A stretch of DNA of 64,000 bases from Albitalea sp966211955 (lineage in GTDB: Bacteria; Pseudomonadota; Gammaproteobacteria; Burkholderiales; Burkholderiaceae_C), in the NCBI GenBank assembly GCA_966211955.1, contig CBIHOF010000018.1, forward strand, positions 57,950 to 121,949, given 5' to 3'. Both the position numbers and the translations under genes were made by a program. Shown here one piece after another: positions 8,208 to 17,427 of the stretch. Below the pieces are notes generated by a model. The model did no database searches and was not told the origin of the DNA. It saw nothing but the letters and a program-made list of their open reading frames with translations. How positions within the stretch are numbered: position 1 is the first letter of the stretch; every line of letters begins with the position of its first letter.

Positions 8208-9392
8208 TTACATCGGCAACAGCGAGACATTCGCGGTGCGCTCGATGAACCACAGCACCCCGACCGTGATGGCGGCGAGGGACCCGCCGTCGATCACCCA
8301 TGACCGATAGCGAGGACGTGACCGAAGCCCGAAGAGCACCGCGACGGCGACTGCGACGATGGCGAGCTGCCCGAGCTCGATGCCGGCGTTGAACTGCAGC
8401 AGCGCCCAGGCGAAATCGGCCGCCGGCAGGTTGAGCTCCGACAGCACGCCCGCAAAGCCGAAGCCGTGGATGAGACCGAAGAGGAAAGTCACGAGCGCAC
8501 GACGTCCGCGGAAGATGGGCCGTATGTTGTCGATGGCTGCGAGCACGATGGTCACCGCGATCGCCGGCTCGATGAAGCGCGGCGACAGCGAGACCCACTT
8601 CATTGCCGCCACCCCGAGCGTGATGGAGTGGGCCAGCGTGAAGGCGGTGACGATGCCCAGCACGGGCATCAGTGCCTGCCCGAGACGCTCCACCGGCTCC
8701 CAGCCGCGCGGCGAGCGGCGCATGACGGCGGGCAGCATCAGGCACAGCAGGAACAGCACGTGGTCGTAGCCGGTCACGATGTGGCGGATGCCTTCGCTGA
8801 GGAAGCCGGCGGCTGGAGGTGGCGCATCAACGTGCGGCACGGTGTCAGCCGGTGTTTCGTTGCGAGGCGTGATGAGGTCGGCAGGCGCGACACGCTCGCG
8901 CATCTCGGCAGGCTTGCGCGGGTCGAGCACCTGCAGTTGCGGCACGATGCCCGGGGCCATCACCTTGAGCAAGCCGCGATGTGTCGGGTCCACCTCGTGC
9001 AGCACGGTGTAGCGAACCGCAGGTGACGTCGCCGACGTGCATTCACCTTGCATCGTCAAGGCCGCATAGACGCCATCCACGCGGCGTTCCAATGCATGCA
9101 ACGATCGCGGCAGCTCGCAGCCTTCGACGGCCACGTTGGCCCGCAGGTAAGCCTCGATCGCCGGCCACGCCGAGCGCACCTCGCGCCAGCTCAGGCGTCC
9201 ATCGCCGTCGCCGTCCAGATCGAGCGCCACGTCGAGGTCGCGCAAGGCCACGTCCACCCGCAGGCTGGCAGCATCCGATGCCAGCTGCAATTGCAGATAG
9301 GCATCGCTCGCCTTGTGGCCGAAGGCGGATGGCGAGGCCAGCGCCAGCATCAGCGCGGCAGCTCTACAAAGACGCATCGAGGCGGCGGTCAT
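8208..9392 (-). CDS. HupE/UreJ-family membrane protein with exported N-terminal domain
   Basis: Predicted inner-membrane protein of 394 residues. A signal peptide ('ALMLALASPSAFG') precedes an exported region of about 190 residues that contains an EF-hand-like loop ('DLDGDGDGRLSWREV'). The C-terminal half has about seven membrane segments with HupE/UreJ_2 motifs: 'HIVTGYDHVLFLL', 'FTLAHSITLGV' and 'FGLIHGFGFAGVL'. HupE and UreJ relatives are nickel transporters, but this long two-domain type has no proven substrate. I chose the ATG at 9392, which has AGGAG 10 nt upstream and overlaps the end of the TPR gene. It is the last gene of a four-gene operon. Confidence 0.87.
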   Translation of the reverse strand: MTAASMRLCRAAALMLALASPSAFGHKASDAYLQLQLASDAASLRVDVALRDLDVALDLDGDGDGRLSWREVRSAWPAIEAYLRANVAVEGCELPRSLHALERRVDGVYAALTMQGECTSATSPAVRYTVLHEVDPTHRGLLKVMAPGIVPQLQVLDPRKPAEMRERVAPADLITPRNETPADTVPHVDAPPPAAGFLSEGIRHIVTGYDHVLFLLCLMLPAVMRRSPRGWEPVERLGQALMPVLGIVTAFTLAHSITLGVAAMKWVSLSPRFIEPAIAVTIVLAAIDNIRPIFRGRRALVTFLFGLIHGFGFAGVLSELNLPAADFAWALLQFNAGIELGQLAIVAVAVAVLFGLRSRPRYRSWVIDGGSLAAITVGVLWFIERTANVSLLPM

Positions 9393-10512
9393 GGAGGTCC
9401 ATCTCCTGTCGAAGTGCATCGGCTTGCGCGATCGCACGGGGGTCGCCCGTTGCGCGCGCGGCCACGGCCAACACCATCAGGTCCAGCGGCTCGCGCTGGT
9501 GTTTCACATTGATGCGCGCCAGCTTCAGTGCGCGCTCGGGCGACGCATCGACCCACAACGCGAACATGGCTTGCTCGCGTGCATGGGTGTCCTTGGCGTC
9601 AGGTCGTTCGCTGGCCAGGCGCATTCGCTCGCGCATCTCGCGTGCGTCGCGTGCGGCATTCGGCGTCTTCGCGAGCGTCCCGGCAATCGCCACGCGCAGC
9701 AGCATCGCGTCGTTCCGGGGCTCGTCCTTCAGCAGTTCGAGCGCATCGGCCGGCCGCTGCTGAAGGATGAGGAAATCGGCGTAGGACATGATCGTGTAGG
9801 CATCTCGCCGCGCCGCGAGCGCCATGCGGTAGGCGGCTTCGGCTTCACTGAAGCGAGCCGCGCGCGACTGCGTTTCCGCCAGGGTCGTCAGCAGCCAGTT
9901 GCGCGCATCGGCATCGCCGCGCACTTGGCGCACCAGCTGCATGAGCGTGTCGCGTGCGCCGTCGAAGTCGCCGCGAAGGGCTTGGTTTTCCGCGCGGCAG
10001 GCTTGTGCATACAGCGACACCAGCGGCGCGAGCGCATCGCAGGCCGCATCGGACTGCGCATAGCGGCCCTGCACGCGCCGCACGGTCGCAAGCGTGAGCC
10101 ACGCCTGCGCCTGCTCGGGTCGTCGCTTCACGAGATGTTCAAGGTGAGACGCGGCGCGATCGAAATCATGCAGGTACTGCTCGATGGTCGCGGCCATGAG
10201 CAGCACTTCGTCAGGTGCCCTCTCCACGTCGGGCCACGTCTGCAGTGCCGCGAGTGCCAAGCCTGCACGGCGCGGATCGCCTTCGCTGCGTGCCTGGTCG
10301 AGGTAGCGACGCGCAAGCGCCACCGACTTGCCCACGTCCGCTGGATTCGCCGACCACTCCCGACGCAGCCGTCGCTCTTCGGCACGGTTGCCATTGAGCG
10401 CCGGCAGCACCTCGACGACCTGCTCGTCGCTTGTCGGCACCACCGGTTCGGCGTGGGCTGCAATGCTCGAAAGCAAGGTGAGGACGGCGGCGCAAAGGCG
10501 AAGAAGCTTCAT
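9364..10512 (-). CDS. Exported tetratricopeptide-repeat protein
   Basis: The 382-residue product starts with a signal peptide (MKLLRLCAAVLTLLSSIAAH) and is otherwise almost entirely helical repeats of TPR type, for example 'ASHLEHLVKRRPEQAQAWLT' and 'SEAEAAYRMALAARRDAYTI'. TPR proteins are scaffolds, so the likely role is to hold partners in the periplasm. The ATG at 10512 has AAAGGG upstream; a longer ORF start lacks a signal peptide context. Its last 29 nt overlap the HupE-like gene, showing coupling. Function is unknown. Confidence 0.88.
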   Translation of the reverse strand: MKLLRLCAAVLTLLSSIAAHAEPVVPTSDEQVVEVLPALNGNRAEERRLRREWSANPADVGKSVALARRYLDQARSEGDPRRAGLALAALQTWPDVERAPDEVLLMAATIEQYLHDFDRAASHLEHLVKRRPEQAQAWLTLATVRRVQGRYAQSDAACDALAPLVSLYAQACRAENQALRGDFDGARDTLMQLVRQVRGDADARNWLLTTLAETQSRAARFSEAEAAYRMALAARRDAYTIMSYADFLILQQRPADALELLKDEPRNDAMLLRVAIAGTLAKTPNAARDAREMRERMRLASERPDAKDTHAREQAMFALWVDASPERALKLARINVKHQREPLDLMVLAVAARATGDPRAIAQADALRQEMDLHDRRLDASL

Positions 10513-10617
10513 GTCGAACCCTTTGTTGACAGGCGGACCCGAGGTGTCCAACCAAGTGACCGTCATGCTCGACGGTCGCCGGGTGAACGGTTCCCCAGGC
10601 CCGCCCGAAGGACTGCG

Positions 10618-10884
10618 TCAGTCCACCACCTGCGCCTCGCCTGAGTCATCGAGCACCGGCGCAAAGCTCGCCACGTCCAAGGCTTCCTTGTTGTCCGGCT
10701 GGTCCTTGTTCAGGTCCACCAGGTACATCGTGAAACCGGCCGTGGTGGCCGTCGCCGTCGGCGGGATCGCATCGGTCGCCGCGGTGGGCGGGGGTGGCAC
10801 GGGTGCATCACCACCGCCCCCGCCGCAGCCGCTGAGCAGCGCGACGGATGAGAACAGCATCGCGAGGGTTGCTTGCTTGTTCAT
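10618..10884 (-). CDS. Small lipoprotein of unknown function
   Basis: 88 residues with a clear lipoprotein signal (MNKQATLAMLFSSVALLSGC), then a flexible Gly run and a Pro/Thr-rich stretch ('DAPVPPPPTAATDAIPP'). A short C-terminal segment of about 40 residues ('TMYLVDLNKDQPDNKEALDV') may be the functional part. It starts 9 nt after the DUF4331 stop and lies 105 nt before the TPR gene. I do not recognise a family. Conservation of its place in the operon would be the best clue to its job. Confidence 0.75.
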   Translation of the reverse strand: MNKQATLAMLFSSVALLSGCGGGGGDAPVPPPPTAATDAIPPTATATTAGFTMYLVDLNKDQPDNKEALDVASFAPVLDDSGEAQVVD

Positions 10885-10893
10885 GGCGTCTCC

Positions 10894-12420
10894 TTACTTC
10901 GCGCCCGGCAGCGGCGTGTACAGGTACGGGAAGCTCGACAGCAGCGGCACCACCGCCTGGTCGACCGCGTCATGCAGCTTGAGCGAGGTCGCGCCCAGGG
11001 GCACGTTGGCCGGCTTGCAGTCGGTGCCCAGGCCCAGCGAGTTCGCGTCGCCATTGAGCATGCACAAACCGCCCATCACTGCCACGAGCGAGATGTCCAC
11101 CACGTCATCCTTCGGGCGCCGCCCGTTGGGGAAGCCTGCCGCATCGCCGCCGGCCAGGCCGAGACGGTTCTGCGACGCCTCTGCCGTCGCCGCGATGCTC
11201 GTGTTCAGGCGCAGCATCTCGGAGGCGACCACGTTGGCCGGCTTGTTGACGCCGGTGATGCCCGTGAGGAAGGTCGTGACGAGGTCGGTGCGCGGGATGT
11301 TCTTGGGCGCGGTGTTGGGCAACGCCAGCGCGATCTCGATGAGCGCGGGCAGCGTCGGGTTGGTCACGTAGTCGGCGAACTGCGCGTCATCCTTGGGCTT
11401 GGAGCCGTTGAACTTGTCCTTGTCGGGCAGGCCGATCACCACCTCGTTGACCAGCGGCATGCCCAGGCGCGACACCTGCGTCCAGGCGCCACCCGGAATG
11501 GCCGTCGTCTGGTAGCCGCTCTTGGGCTTCGGGTTGAGCAGGCTGCCTTGGCGCAGGCTGGCGGTGGTCCACGCGCCGATCACCGGCTCGCTGCCGGAAG
11601 TCAGGCAGCTCTTGTGCACTTCCATTGCCATCGTGGTGACGTTCGCATCGTCGATGACGTTCGGCACGGCGTTGATGAGCGCAGGGTCGGTGATGACCGA
11701 CACGGGCGCGTTCACCAAGTCGAAGATGGTGCCGAGGTTGACCGCGAACGGGTCCTTGCGCTGGCCGACGAAGAGCTTGGCCGGTGTGCTGCAGCCGGGG
11801 ATGTTCACCGTGTAGATGTGCTTGGCCGCGTAGCCCGGGTAGTCGGGGATCGTCTTCGTGCCGATGTTGTCCACCGGCTTGTCGAAGGTTGCGCTGCCGC
11901 CGTTGGCATTGGTGATCGACGTCTTGGTACCGCCTCGGCGATCGCCGCGCACCACGTCGACGGTGTAGCTCTCCGAGACATTCAGTGAGGGCGACTTCAC
12001 GTCGGTCACCTGCCCCGCCTGGATCAGCGGGATCGCGATGTTCTTGCCGCCGATGGGCAGCGTCACCGAGTTGAGCTTGTTCTTGAAGCGGAACTGGAAG
12101 CTGATGTCTTCCTTCGCGTCGCCGTTGTTGTCGATGTGGATCTCGTACAGCGCGTTCTGGTCCATCGTGAAATAGTTGGGACCGCCGTACGGGGCCTGCA
12201 GCGGCAGGTAGTTGGCGATCAGCGTCACGAAGCCCTCGCGCCCGGGCTCGTAGCTCGAGAACATGTAGAGGTCGGTGGCATCGACCTTCGGCGTCGTGGT
12301 GATGGATGGCGCCTCGCGGTGGCTGGAGGCTTGTGCGGGCAGCACGATCAGGCCCGCAAGGGCGGCGCACAAGGCGGCCGCGAGGGGCAGCATGCGCCCC
12401 GGGAGAACTCGATGAGTCAT
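10894..12420 (-). CDS. DUF4331 family exported protein
   Basis: 508 residues. The signal peptide ends near 'LIVLPAQA', and the mature protein opens 'SSHREAPSITTTPKVDATDL', the hallmark start of DUF4331. The body is beta-rich with many Asn/Asp turns ('EIHIDNNGDAKEDISFQFRF'), in keeping with a secreted or periplasmic beta-propeller-like fold. I chose the ATG at 12420, with AAGGA upstream. It is the first gene of the operon DUF4331, lipoprotein, TPR, HupE-like. The biochemical role is not established for the family. Confidence 0.9.
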   Translation of the reverse strand: MTHRVLPGRMLPLAAALCAALAGLIVLPAQASSHREAPSITTTPKVDATDLYMFSSYEPGREGFVTLIANYLPLQAPYGGPNYFTMDQNALYEIHIDNNGDAKEDISFQFRFKNKLNSVTLPIGGKNIAIPLIQAGQVTDVKSPSLNVSESYTVDVVRGDRRGGTKTSITNANGGSATFDKPVDNIGTKTIPDYPGYAAKHIYTVNIPGCSTPAKLFVGQRKDPFAVNLGTIFDLVNAPVSVITDPALINAVPNVIDDANVTTMAMEVHKSCLTSGSEPVIGAWTTASLRQGSLLNPKPKSGYQTTAIPGGAWTQVSRLGMPLVNEVVIGLPDKDKFNGSKPKDDAQFADYVTNPTLPALIEIALALPNTAPKNIPRTDLVTTFLTGITGVNKPANVVASEMLRLNTSIAATAEASQNRLGLAGGDAAGFPNGRRPKDDVVDISLVAVMGGLCMLNGDANSLGLGTDCKPANVPLGATSLKLHDAVDQAVVPLLSSFPYLYTPLPGAK

Positions 12421-12574
12421 GGTCTGTCTTCCTTCCGGCTGTAGTTCAAACACAGGTGGGGCACGCTTCGGTGCAGTGCCTGTGCTGGCTCTACGCAGGG
12501 CCCGGAAGATCGGATGCAGACTTTTTTCGTCGAGGGGGATCGGCTCGCTTGCCCGGCCGACCGGAGGCCCAGGC

Positions 12575-13045
12575 TCAGGTCGACTTCATGCGCTGCTCGA
12601 ACTCCTGGCGCAGCTGTCGCCGGGTCATGGCCGCGGCGTGGCGCCGCTTCTGGTCGTCGGTCACGGGCGCGAGCGGCGGCACGGCCGTCGCCTTGCGATT
12701 CGCATCCATCGCCACCATGGTGAAGAAGCAGCTGTTGGCGTGGCGCAGGGTTTGCGTCTGGATGTTCTCGGCCATCACCTTGATGCCCACCTCCATCGAG
12801 GTGTTGCCGGTGTAGTTGACGCTGGCGAGGAAGGTGACGAGCTCGCCCACGTGGATGGGCTGGCGGAACATCACCTGGTCCACCGACAAGGTCACCACGT
12901 ATTGACCGCAGTAGCGGCTGGCGCACGCATAGGCCACCTGGTCGAGCAGCTTGAGGATGGTGCCGCCGTGGACGTTGCCGGTGAAGTTGGCCATGTCCGG
13001 CGTCATGAGCACCGTCATGCTGAGTTCGTGGTTCGGAGGGGTCAT
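12575..13045 (-). CDS. Acyl-CoA thioesterase (hotdog, BACH/YciA type)
   Basis: Predicted hydrolase that splits acyl-CoA to free acid and CoA. The ATG at 13045 gives 156 residues. The single hotdog domain has the typical 'LMTPDMANFTGNVHGGTILK' segment with Asn/His-Gly-Gly and 'YVVTLSVDQVMFRQPIHVGE'. A charged C-terminal tail ('DQKRRHAAAMTRRQLRQEFE') is common in the BACH/YciA group. Upstream in-frame codons are low-complexity and lack a Shine-Dalgarno. It lies alone between the DUF4331 operon and sodC. Confidence 0.92.
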   Translation of the reverse strand: MTPPNHELSMTVLMTPDMANFTGNVHGGTILKLLDQVAYACASRYCGQYVVTLSVDQVMFRQPIHVGELVTFLASVNYTGNTSMEVGIKVMAENIQTQTLRHANSCFFTMVAMDANRKATAVPPLAPVTDDQKRRHAAAMTRRQLRQEFEQRMKST

Positions 13046-13116
13046 CGGTGCTCTTGCGGGGGTGGCAGGGGCGGCGGCACGATCGGCCGCCGCGTGGGAC
13101 GTATTTTTCTCAGGCC

Positions 13117-13638
13117 TCAGACCGCCTTGATGACGCCACAAGCGATGCGCGCGCCTGAATTGCCGGTGGGCTGCGTCTTGTAGTCGTCCGCGCCGCCGTG
13201 AACGATGAGGCCGCGGCCAACGAGGTCAGCCGTGCCAGAGCCGATGCTCACGCCACTCAGCTCGAAGCTCGCGGTCGCGTGGCCGGAGGCGTCCGACTTC
13301 AGGCCCGGGAAGTCGCCGGCGTGATGGTCTGCGTCCTGCGGACCGTGTGGCTTGCCGTTCGGGTTGAAGTGGCCGGCAGTGCTCAGGCCGTCGCCGCTGG
13401 AGCAGTCGCCCTTTTCATGCGCGTGGAAGCCGTGCTCGGCGTTGGGCTTCAAGCCGGTGATGTCGGCCGTGACCAGGACCTTGTCGCCCTTCTGCTGGAA
13501 GGTGACGGTGCCGGCTGCCGTGTTGCCCTTGGTGGGCTCCAGCGTGGCCACTGCCTTCGGACCGGCGCTGCCCATGGTGCCGCAGGCGGCAAGCAGGGTG
13601 GCGGATGCAAGAACGGCGAGGGTGATGCGTGCTTTCAT
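13117..13638 (-). CDS. sodC: Superoxide dismutase [Cu-Zn], lipoprotein form
   Basis: Converts periplasmic superoxide to peroxide and oxygen. The ATG at 13638 starts a lipoprotein signal with lipobox 'LLAAC', so the enzyme is probably membrane-anchored; 173 residues. Metal ligands are visible: 'HGFHAHEKGDC' (two Cu His plus the disulphide Cys), 'GHFNPNGKPHG', 'DHHAGDFPGL' and 'LIVHGGADDYKTQ' (Cu His). The active-site Arg and second Cys are in 'SGARIACGVIK'. No catalytic residue appears missing. Confidence 0.95.
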   Translation of the reverse strand: MKARITLAVLASATLLAACGTMGSAGPKAVATLEPTKGNTAAGTVTFQQKGDKVLVTADITGLKPNAEHGFHAHEKGDCSSGDGLSTAGHFNPNGKPHGPQDADHHAGDFPGLKSDASGHATASFELSGVSIGSGTADLVGRGLIVHGGADDYKTQPTGNSGARIACGVIKAV

Positions 13639-13833
13639 TGAATCTCCTGGTGGTTCATGGGGCGCCCCGGCGTGGATGGTAGGTCGGATGGATGAGCTGG
13701 TGACGGGGATTGCGCTGTGGGATCTACGGAGTGTGGCGGCGGTCGGACGCATGCCCGGGCGCACATTGGCTTCACAAGCGTGTCACCCAGGCGCATGCCG
13801 GGTCATCAATGGCGTCACATGGCGCGGCAACGG

Positions 13834-13853
13834 ATCCCGGGGTTCGCCGGGAT
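13834..13853. repeat. Dispersed palindrome, family A, copy 1
   Basis: ATCCCGG (13834-13840) and CCGGGAT (13847-13853) form a 7-bp hairpin. The flanks read CGTCAT-CCCGGCGAAC on the minus strand, matching the copy at 62961-62988 (CGTCACCCCG-ACGAAC). It lies in the 230-nt gap between sodC and the patatin gene, where I see no ORF. Such palindromes are typical REP-like intergenic repeats. Confidence 0.6.
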
Positions 13854-13868
13854 GACGGGCTTTGACAC

Positions 13869-14942
13869 TCAGGCGAGCGGCCGGACGTCGACCTGCAGCG
13901 CCCCACCCACCCACGCCGCGAATTCATCGCGCAGCTGCTGGCTCTGCGCCACCGCCGATGTCCACGCCTTCACGCGCGAAGCCACGTCGTCGCCGTAGTG
14001 CTTGAAGTCGTTCCGATCAGGCAGCTTGCCATTGGGCAGCGTCTTGATCCACTCCGGGTCGGGTGACACCACCACCACGTTGTCCAGCCGCTCGGTCGCG
14101 CGGTGGCGATGCCTGAAGGCCTTGTCCAGCCAGCCGGGGATGACCGTCTTCTGGAAGTGCGGGTACAGCACCAGCCCGTCCGCCATGGAGGCGTAGTTCA
14201 GGTGCAGGTGATAGTCGGTGATGCCGCCATCCCAGTAGGCGCCACGCGGCGCGCCGGGAATGTCGTGCACCGCCTGCAGCCAGAACGGGATCGAGCAGCT
14301 CGCGAGGATGCTGGGCTGCAGGTTGGCCGCGTCCAGCGCCACTGTGTGTGTCCGATAGTCGTGCAGGTGCAGCGGCATCTGGTCACGGATGTCGGAGAAG
14401 ATGACGCGCTCCAGCCACCCGCCCATCGCCTTGCGGCTGATCGCATTGGTGGCGAACGCGCCCAGGTAACCCAGCGGCGTGGTGATGCGCCCTTCGCGCC
14501 GCATGATGTGCCGGCCGCGGCTCGTGAACACATGCAGGCGATAGCGCGGATGGTTCAGCACCTTGGCTGATTGATCCGAGAAGCGTTCATCCAGCTTCGC
14601 GCCGAACACCTCGCTCACGTGCTGCGCCTTCGGCTGCTTGCCCGGCTCGTGCTCGTATTCCTGGTGGATGTAGTCGTGCGCCATCTGCGCGAAGGCGCTG
14701 GCAGGGTCATCGAGGCAGGCGGTGGCCATGCGCCACGCGCCGATGGAGGCGCCCAGCAGATGCACCGTGTGCGACGTGCCGGCCAGCCACTCGCCGAAGA
14801 TGAACTGGTCCAACGGCCCGAGCACCAGGCCCTTCGGCCCGCCGGCCGCCGCGGGAACGACGCGCACGTCCTGCGGCGACAAACCCCGCTCGCGCAGCCG
14901 CGCCAGCGCCCGCGGCCCGGCATGGACGGCGAGCGCCTTCAT
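13869..14942 (-). CDS. Patatin-like phospholipase family protein
   Basis: Predicted serine lipid hydrolase of 357 residues. The nucleophile elbow is 'LLGASIGAWRMA' (Gly-Ala-Ser-Ile-Gly), an oxyanion-type Gly-rich motif is 'AAAGGPKGLVLG', and the catalytic Asp is in 'YWDGGITDYHL', giving the Ser/Asp dyad of patatins. No signal peptide or membrane segment is seen, so it is probably cytosolic. I chose the ATG at 14942, which begins 7 nt past the tex stop. The substrate is unknown. Confidence 0.88.
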   Translation of the reverse strand: MKALAVHAGPRALARLRERGLSPQDVRVVPAAAGGPKGLVLGPLDQFIFGEWLAGTSHTVHLLGASIGAWRMATACLDDPASAFAQMAHDYIHQEYEHEPGKQPKAQHVSEVFGAKLDERFSDQSAKVLNHPRYRLHVFTSRGRHIMRREGRITTPLGYLGAFATNAISRKAMGGWLERVIFSDIRDQMPLHLHDYRTHTVALDAANLQPSILASCSIPFWLQAVHDIPGAPRGAYWDGGITDYHLHLNYASMADGLVLYPHFQKTVIPGWLDKAFRHRHRATERLDNVVVVSPDPEWIKTLPNGKLPDRNDFKHYGDDVASRVKAWTSAVAQSQQLRDEFAAWVGGALQVDVRPLA

Positions 14943-14949
14943 CGCGCCA

Positions 14950-17307
14950 TCAACCCTTGCCCTGCAGCTTGGCGAAGGCGGCTGCCATGGCCGACTGGCC
15001 TTGCGACGCGCCGCCACCGCCACCACCCGCCGGCTGACGCGCGCCCTGCGCCGGCATGCGTTCGTTGCGCCCGGCATGGCGGAACTGGTTCGCCCCACCC
15101 TCGCCCTTGGGCACCGGCTTGGCATCGAGCTTCATCGTGAGCGAAATGCGCTTGCGGGCGAGGTCGACTTCCAGCACCTTCACCTTGACGATGTCGCCGG
15201 TCTTCACCACCTCACGTGCATCGGTGACGAACTTGTTGCTCAGCTGGCTCACATGCACGAGCCCGTCCTGGTGGACGCCCAGGTCCACGAAGGCGCCGAA
15301 CTGCGCGACGTTGCTCACCGTGCCTTCGAGCGTCATGCCCGGCTGCAGATCCTTGATGTCTTCCACGCCGTCGTTGAAGCGCGCGACCTTGAAGTCCGGG
15401 CGCGGGTCGCGGCCGGGCTTCTCGAGTTCGGTGAAGATGTCCTTCACCGTGATTGCACCGAACTTCTCGTCGGCGAACGCCTCGGGCTTGAGCGTGCGGA
15501 TGACGTCGCTGCGGCCCATCACCTCGGCCGCCGGCTTCTTCACCGTGCTCAGGATCTTCTCGACCACCGGATAGGTTTCAGGGTGCACGCCCGACTGGTC
15601 CAGCGGGTTGTCACCGCCGCGGATGCGCAGGAAGCCCGCGCTCTGCTCGAAGGTCTTCGCGCCCAGGCCGCTCACGTCCAGCAGCTGCTGGCGATTGCGA
15701 AAGGCACCGTTCGCATCGCGCCAGCGCACGATGCTTGCCGCCACCGCGCTGCTCAGGCCCGACACGCGCGACAGCAGCGGCGCTGATGCGGTGTTCAGGT
15801 CCACGCCCACGGAGTTCACGCAATCCTCGACCACAGCGTCCAGGCTCTTGGCGAGCTCGCTCTGGTTCACATCGTGCTGGTACTGGCCGACACCGATGCT
15901 CTTGGGCTCGATCTTCACGAGCTCGGCCAGCGGATCTTGCAGGCGCCGCGCAATCGACACCGCGCCGCGCAGGCTCACATCGAGATCCGGCAGTTCCTTG
16001 CTCGCGAATTCGGACGCGGAATACACCGATGCACCCGCCTCGCTCACCACCACCTTCTCGATGTGCGTGCCCGGCGCGAGTTGCTGGATGCGCTTGATGA
16101 GATCGGCGGCGAGCTTGTCGGTCTCGCGGCTCGCGGTGCCGTTGCCGATGGCGATCAGGTTCACGCCATGGGTCGCGCACAGGCGGCCCAGCGTGTGGAT
16201 GGAACCTTCCCAATCACGGCGCGGCTCGTGCGGGTAGACGGTGGATGTGTCCAGGACCTTGCCGGTGTCGCTCACCACAGCCACCTTCACGCCGGTGCGG
16301 ATGCCCGGGTCCAGGCCCATCACCACGCGCTTGCCGGCCGGCGCGGCGAGCAGCAGGTCGCGCAGGTTTTCGGCGAAGACCTTGATGGCCACGCGCTCGG
16401 CCTCTTCGCGAAGCCGCGAGAAGAGATCCCGCTCGAGGCTCAGCGAGAGCTTGACCTTCCAGGTCCAGGAAACCGTCTTGCGGATGAGGTCGTCGGCGGG
16501 GCGCTTGGCATGGCTCCAACCCAGGTGAATCGCGATGCGGCCTTCGGCCATGCTCGGCTGCCCGGGCTGGAGCTCTTCGTCGAGCACGAGCTTGGCGTCC
16601 AGCACCTCTTGCGTGCGGCCGCGAAAGACGGCGAGCGCGCGGTGCGACGGCACGGTGCGGATGGGTTCGTCGTAGTCGAAGTAATCGCGAAACTTCGCGA
16701 TCTCGGCGTTGTTCTCGTCCTTGCCGTCCATGAGCTTGGAGCGGAAGAGACCTTCCTCCCACAACCACTCGCGCAGCTTGCGCACGAGCACGGCGTCTTC
16801 GGCCCAGCGCTCGGAGAGGATGTCGCGCACGCCGTCAAGCACGGCGAAGGCATCGGCAAAACCACCCTCGGCGTTGATGAACGCAGCCGCTTCGGTGGTC
16901 GGGTCAAGCGACGGGTCAGCGAAGAGCTTGTCGGCCAGCGGCTCGATGCCGGCTTCGCGGGCGATCATGCCCTTGGTGCGGCGGCGCGGCTTGTAGGGCA
17001 GGTAGAGGTCTTCCAGCTCCTGCTTGGTGGGCGCTGCCTCAACGGCAGCGCGCAGCTCGGGCGTCAGCTTGCCCTGCTCGTCGATGCTCTTGAGCACCGC
17101 GGCGCGGCGCTCCTCGAGCTCGCGCAGGTAGCCCAGCCGCGCCTCGAGGTCACGCAGCTGCGTGTCGTCGAGTCCGTCGGTGGCCTCCTTGCGGTATCGC
17201 GCGATGAAGGGCACCGTGGCGCCTCCATCCAGCAGTTCGACAGCGGCATTCACTTGGGCCGGCCGAACCTTCAGTTCGGCGGCGAGTTGCAACAGGATCT
17301 TGTCCAA
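14950..17307 (-). CDS. tex: Transcription accessory protein Tex (S1 RNA-binding)
   Basis: 785-residue nucleic-acid-binding protein. Domains in order: helical N-terminus ('LAAELKVRPAQVNAAVELL'), a YqgF/RuvC-like domain near 330-430 ('VVMGLDPGIRTGVKVAVV'), helix-hairpin-helix repeats near 490-560, and an S1 domain near 650-720 ('GMTLEGTVSNVAQFGAFVDL'). The C-terminal tail is Gly-rich. Tex is linked to transcription and toxin expression in Bordetella and is widely conserved. Length matches the family. Confidence 0.97.
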   Translation of the reverse strand: MDKILLQLAAELKVRPAQVNAAVELLDGGATVPFIARYRKEATDGLDDTQLRDLEARLGYLRELEERRAAVLKSIDEQGKLTPELRAAVEAAPTKQELEDLYLPYKPRRRTKGMIAREAGIEPLADKLFADPSLDPTTEAAAFINAEGGFADAFAVLDGVRDILSERWAEDAVLVRKLREWLWEEGLFRSKLMDGKDENNAEIAKFRDYFDYDEPIRTVPSHRALAVFRGRTQEVLDAKLVLDEELQPGQPSMAEGRIAIHLGWSHAKRPADDLIRKTVSWTWKVKLSLSLERDLFSRLREEAERVAIKVFAENLRDLLLAAPAGKRVVMGLDPGIRTGVKVAVVSDTGKVLDTSTVYPHEPRRDWEGSIHTLGRLCATHGVNLIAIGNGTASRETDKLAADLIKRIQQLAPGTHIEKVVVSEAGASVYSASEFASKELPDLDVSLRGAVSIARRLQDPLAELVKIEPKSIGVGQYQHDVNQSELAKSLDAVVEDCVNSVGVDLNTASAPLLSRVSGLSSAVAASIVRWRDANGAFRNRQQLLDVSGLGAKTFEQSAGFLRIRGGDNPLDQSGVHPETYPVVEKILSTVKKPAAEVMGRSDVIRTLKPEAFADEKFGAITVKDIFTELEKPGRDPRPDFKVARFNDGVEDIKDLQPGMTLEGTVSNVAQFGAFVDLGVHQDGLVHVSQLSNKFVTDAREVVKTGDIVKVKVLEVDLARKRISLTMKLDAKPVPKGEGGANQFRHAGRNERMPAQGARQPAGGGGGGASQGQSAMAAAFAKLQGKG

Positions 17308-17427
17308 GGGGAATCAGGTCAGACTGCAATGAAGCCGCGCAGTTTGCCATAGGGGCAGCGGGGAATTTGTCACGGGCGGTGTGGGCGCGGGCGGGTTCGT
17401 GGTTTTCGATTCCCGGGCTGCGCCCGG

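Noticed and set aside
12421..12574. Possible alternative-sigma promoter (AAAAAAGTCTGCATCCG) ahead of the DUF4331 operon
   Set aside because: I could not match it to a specific consensus with confidence, so no promoter is called.
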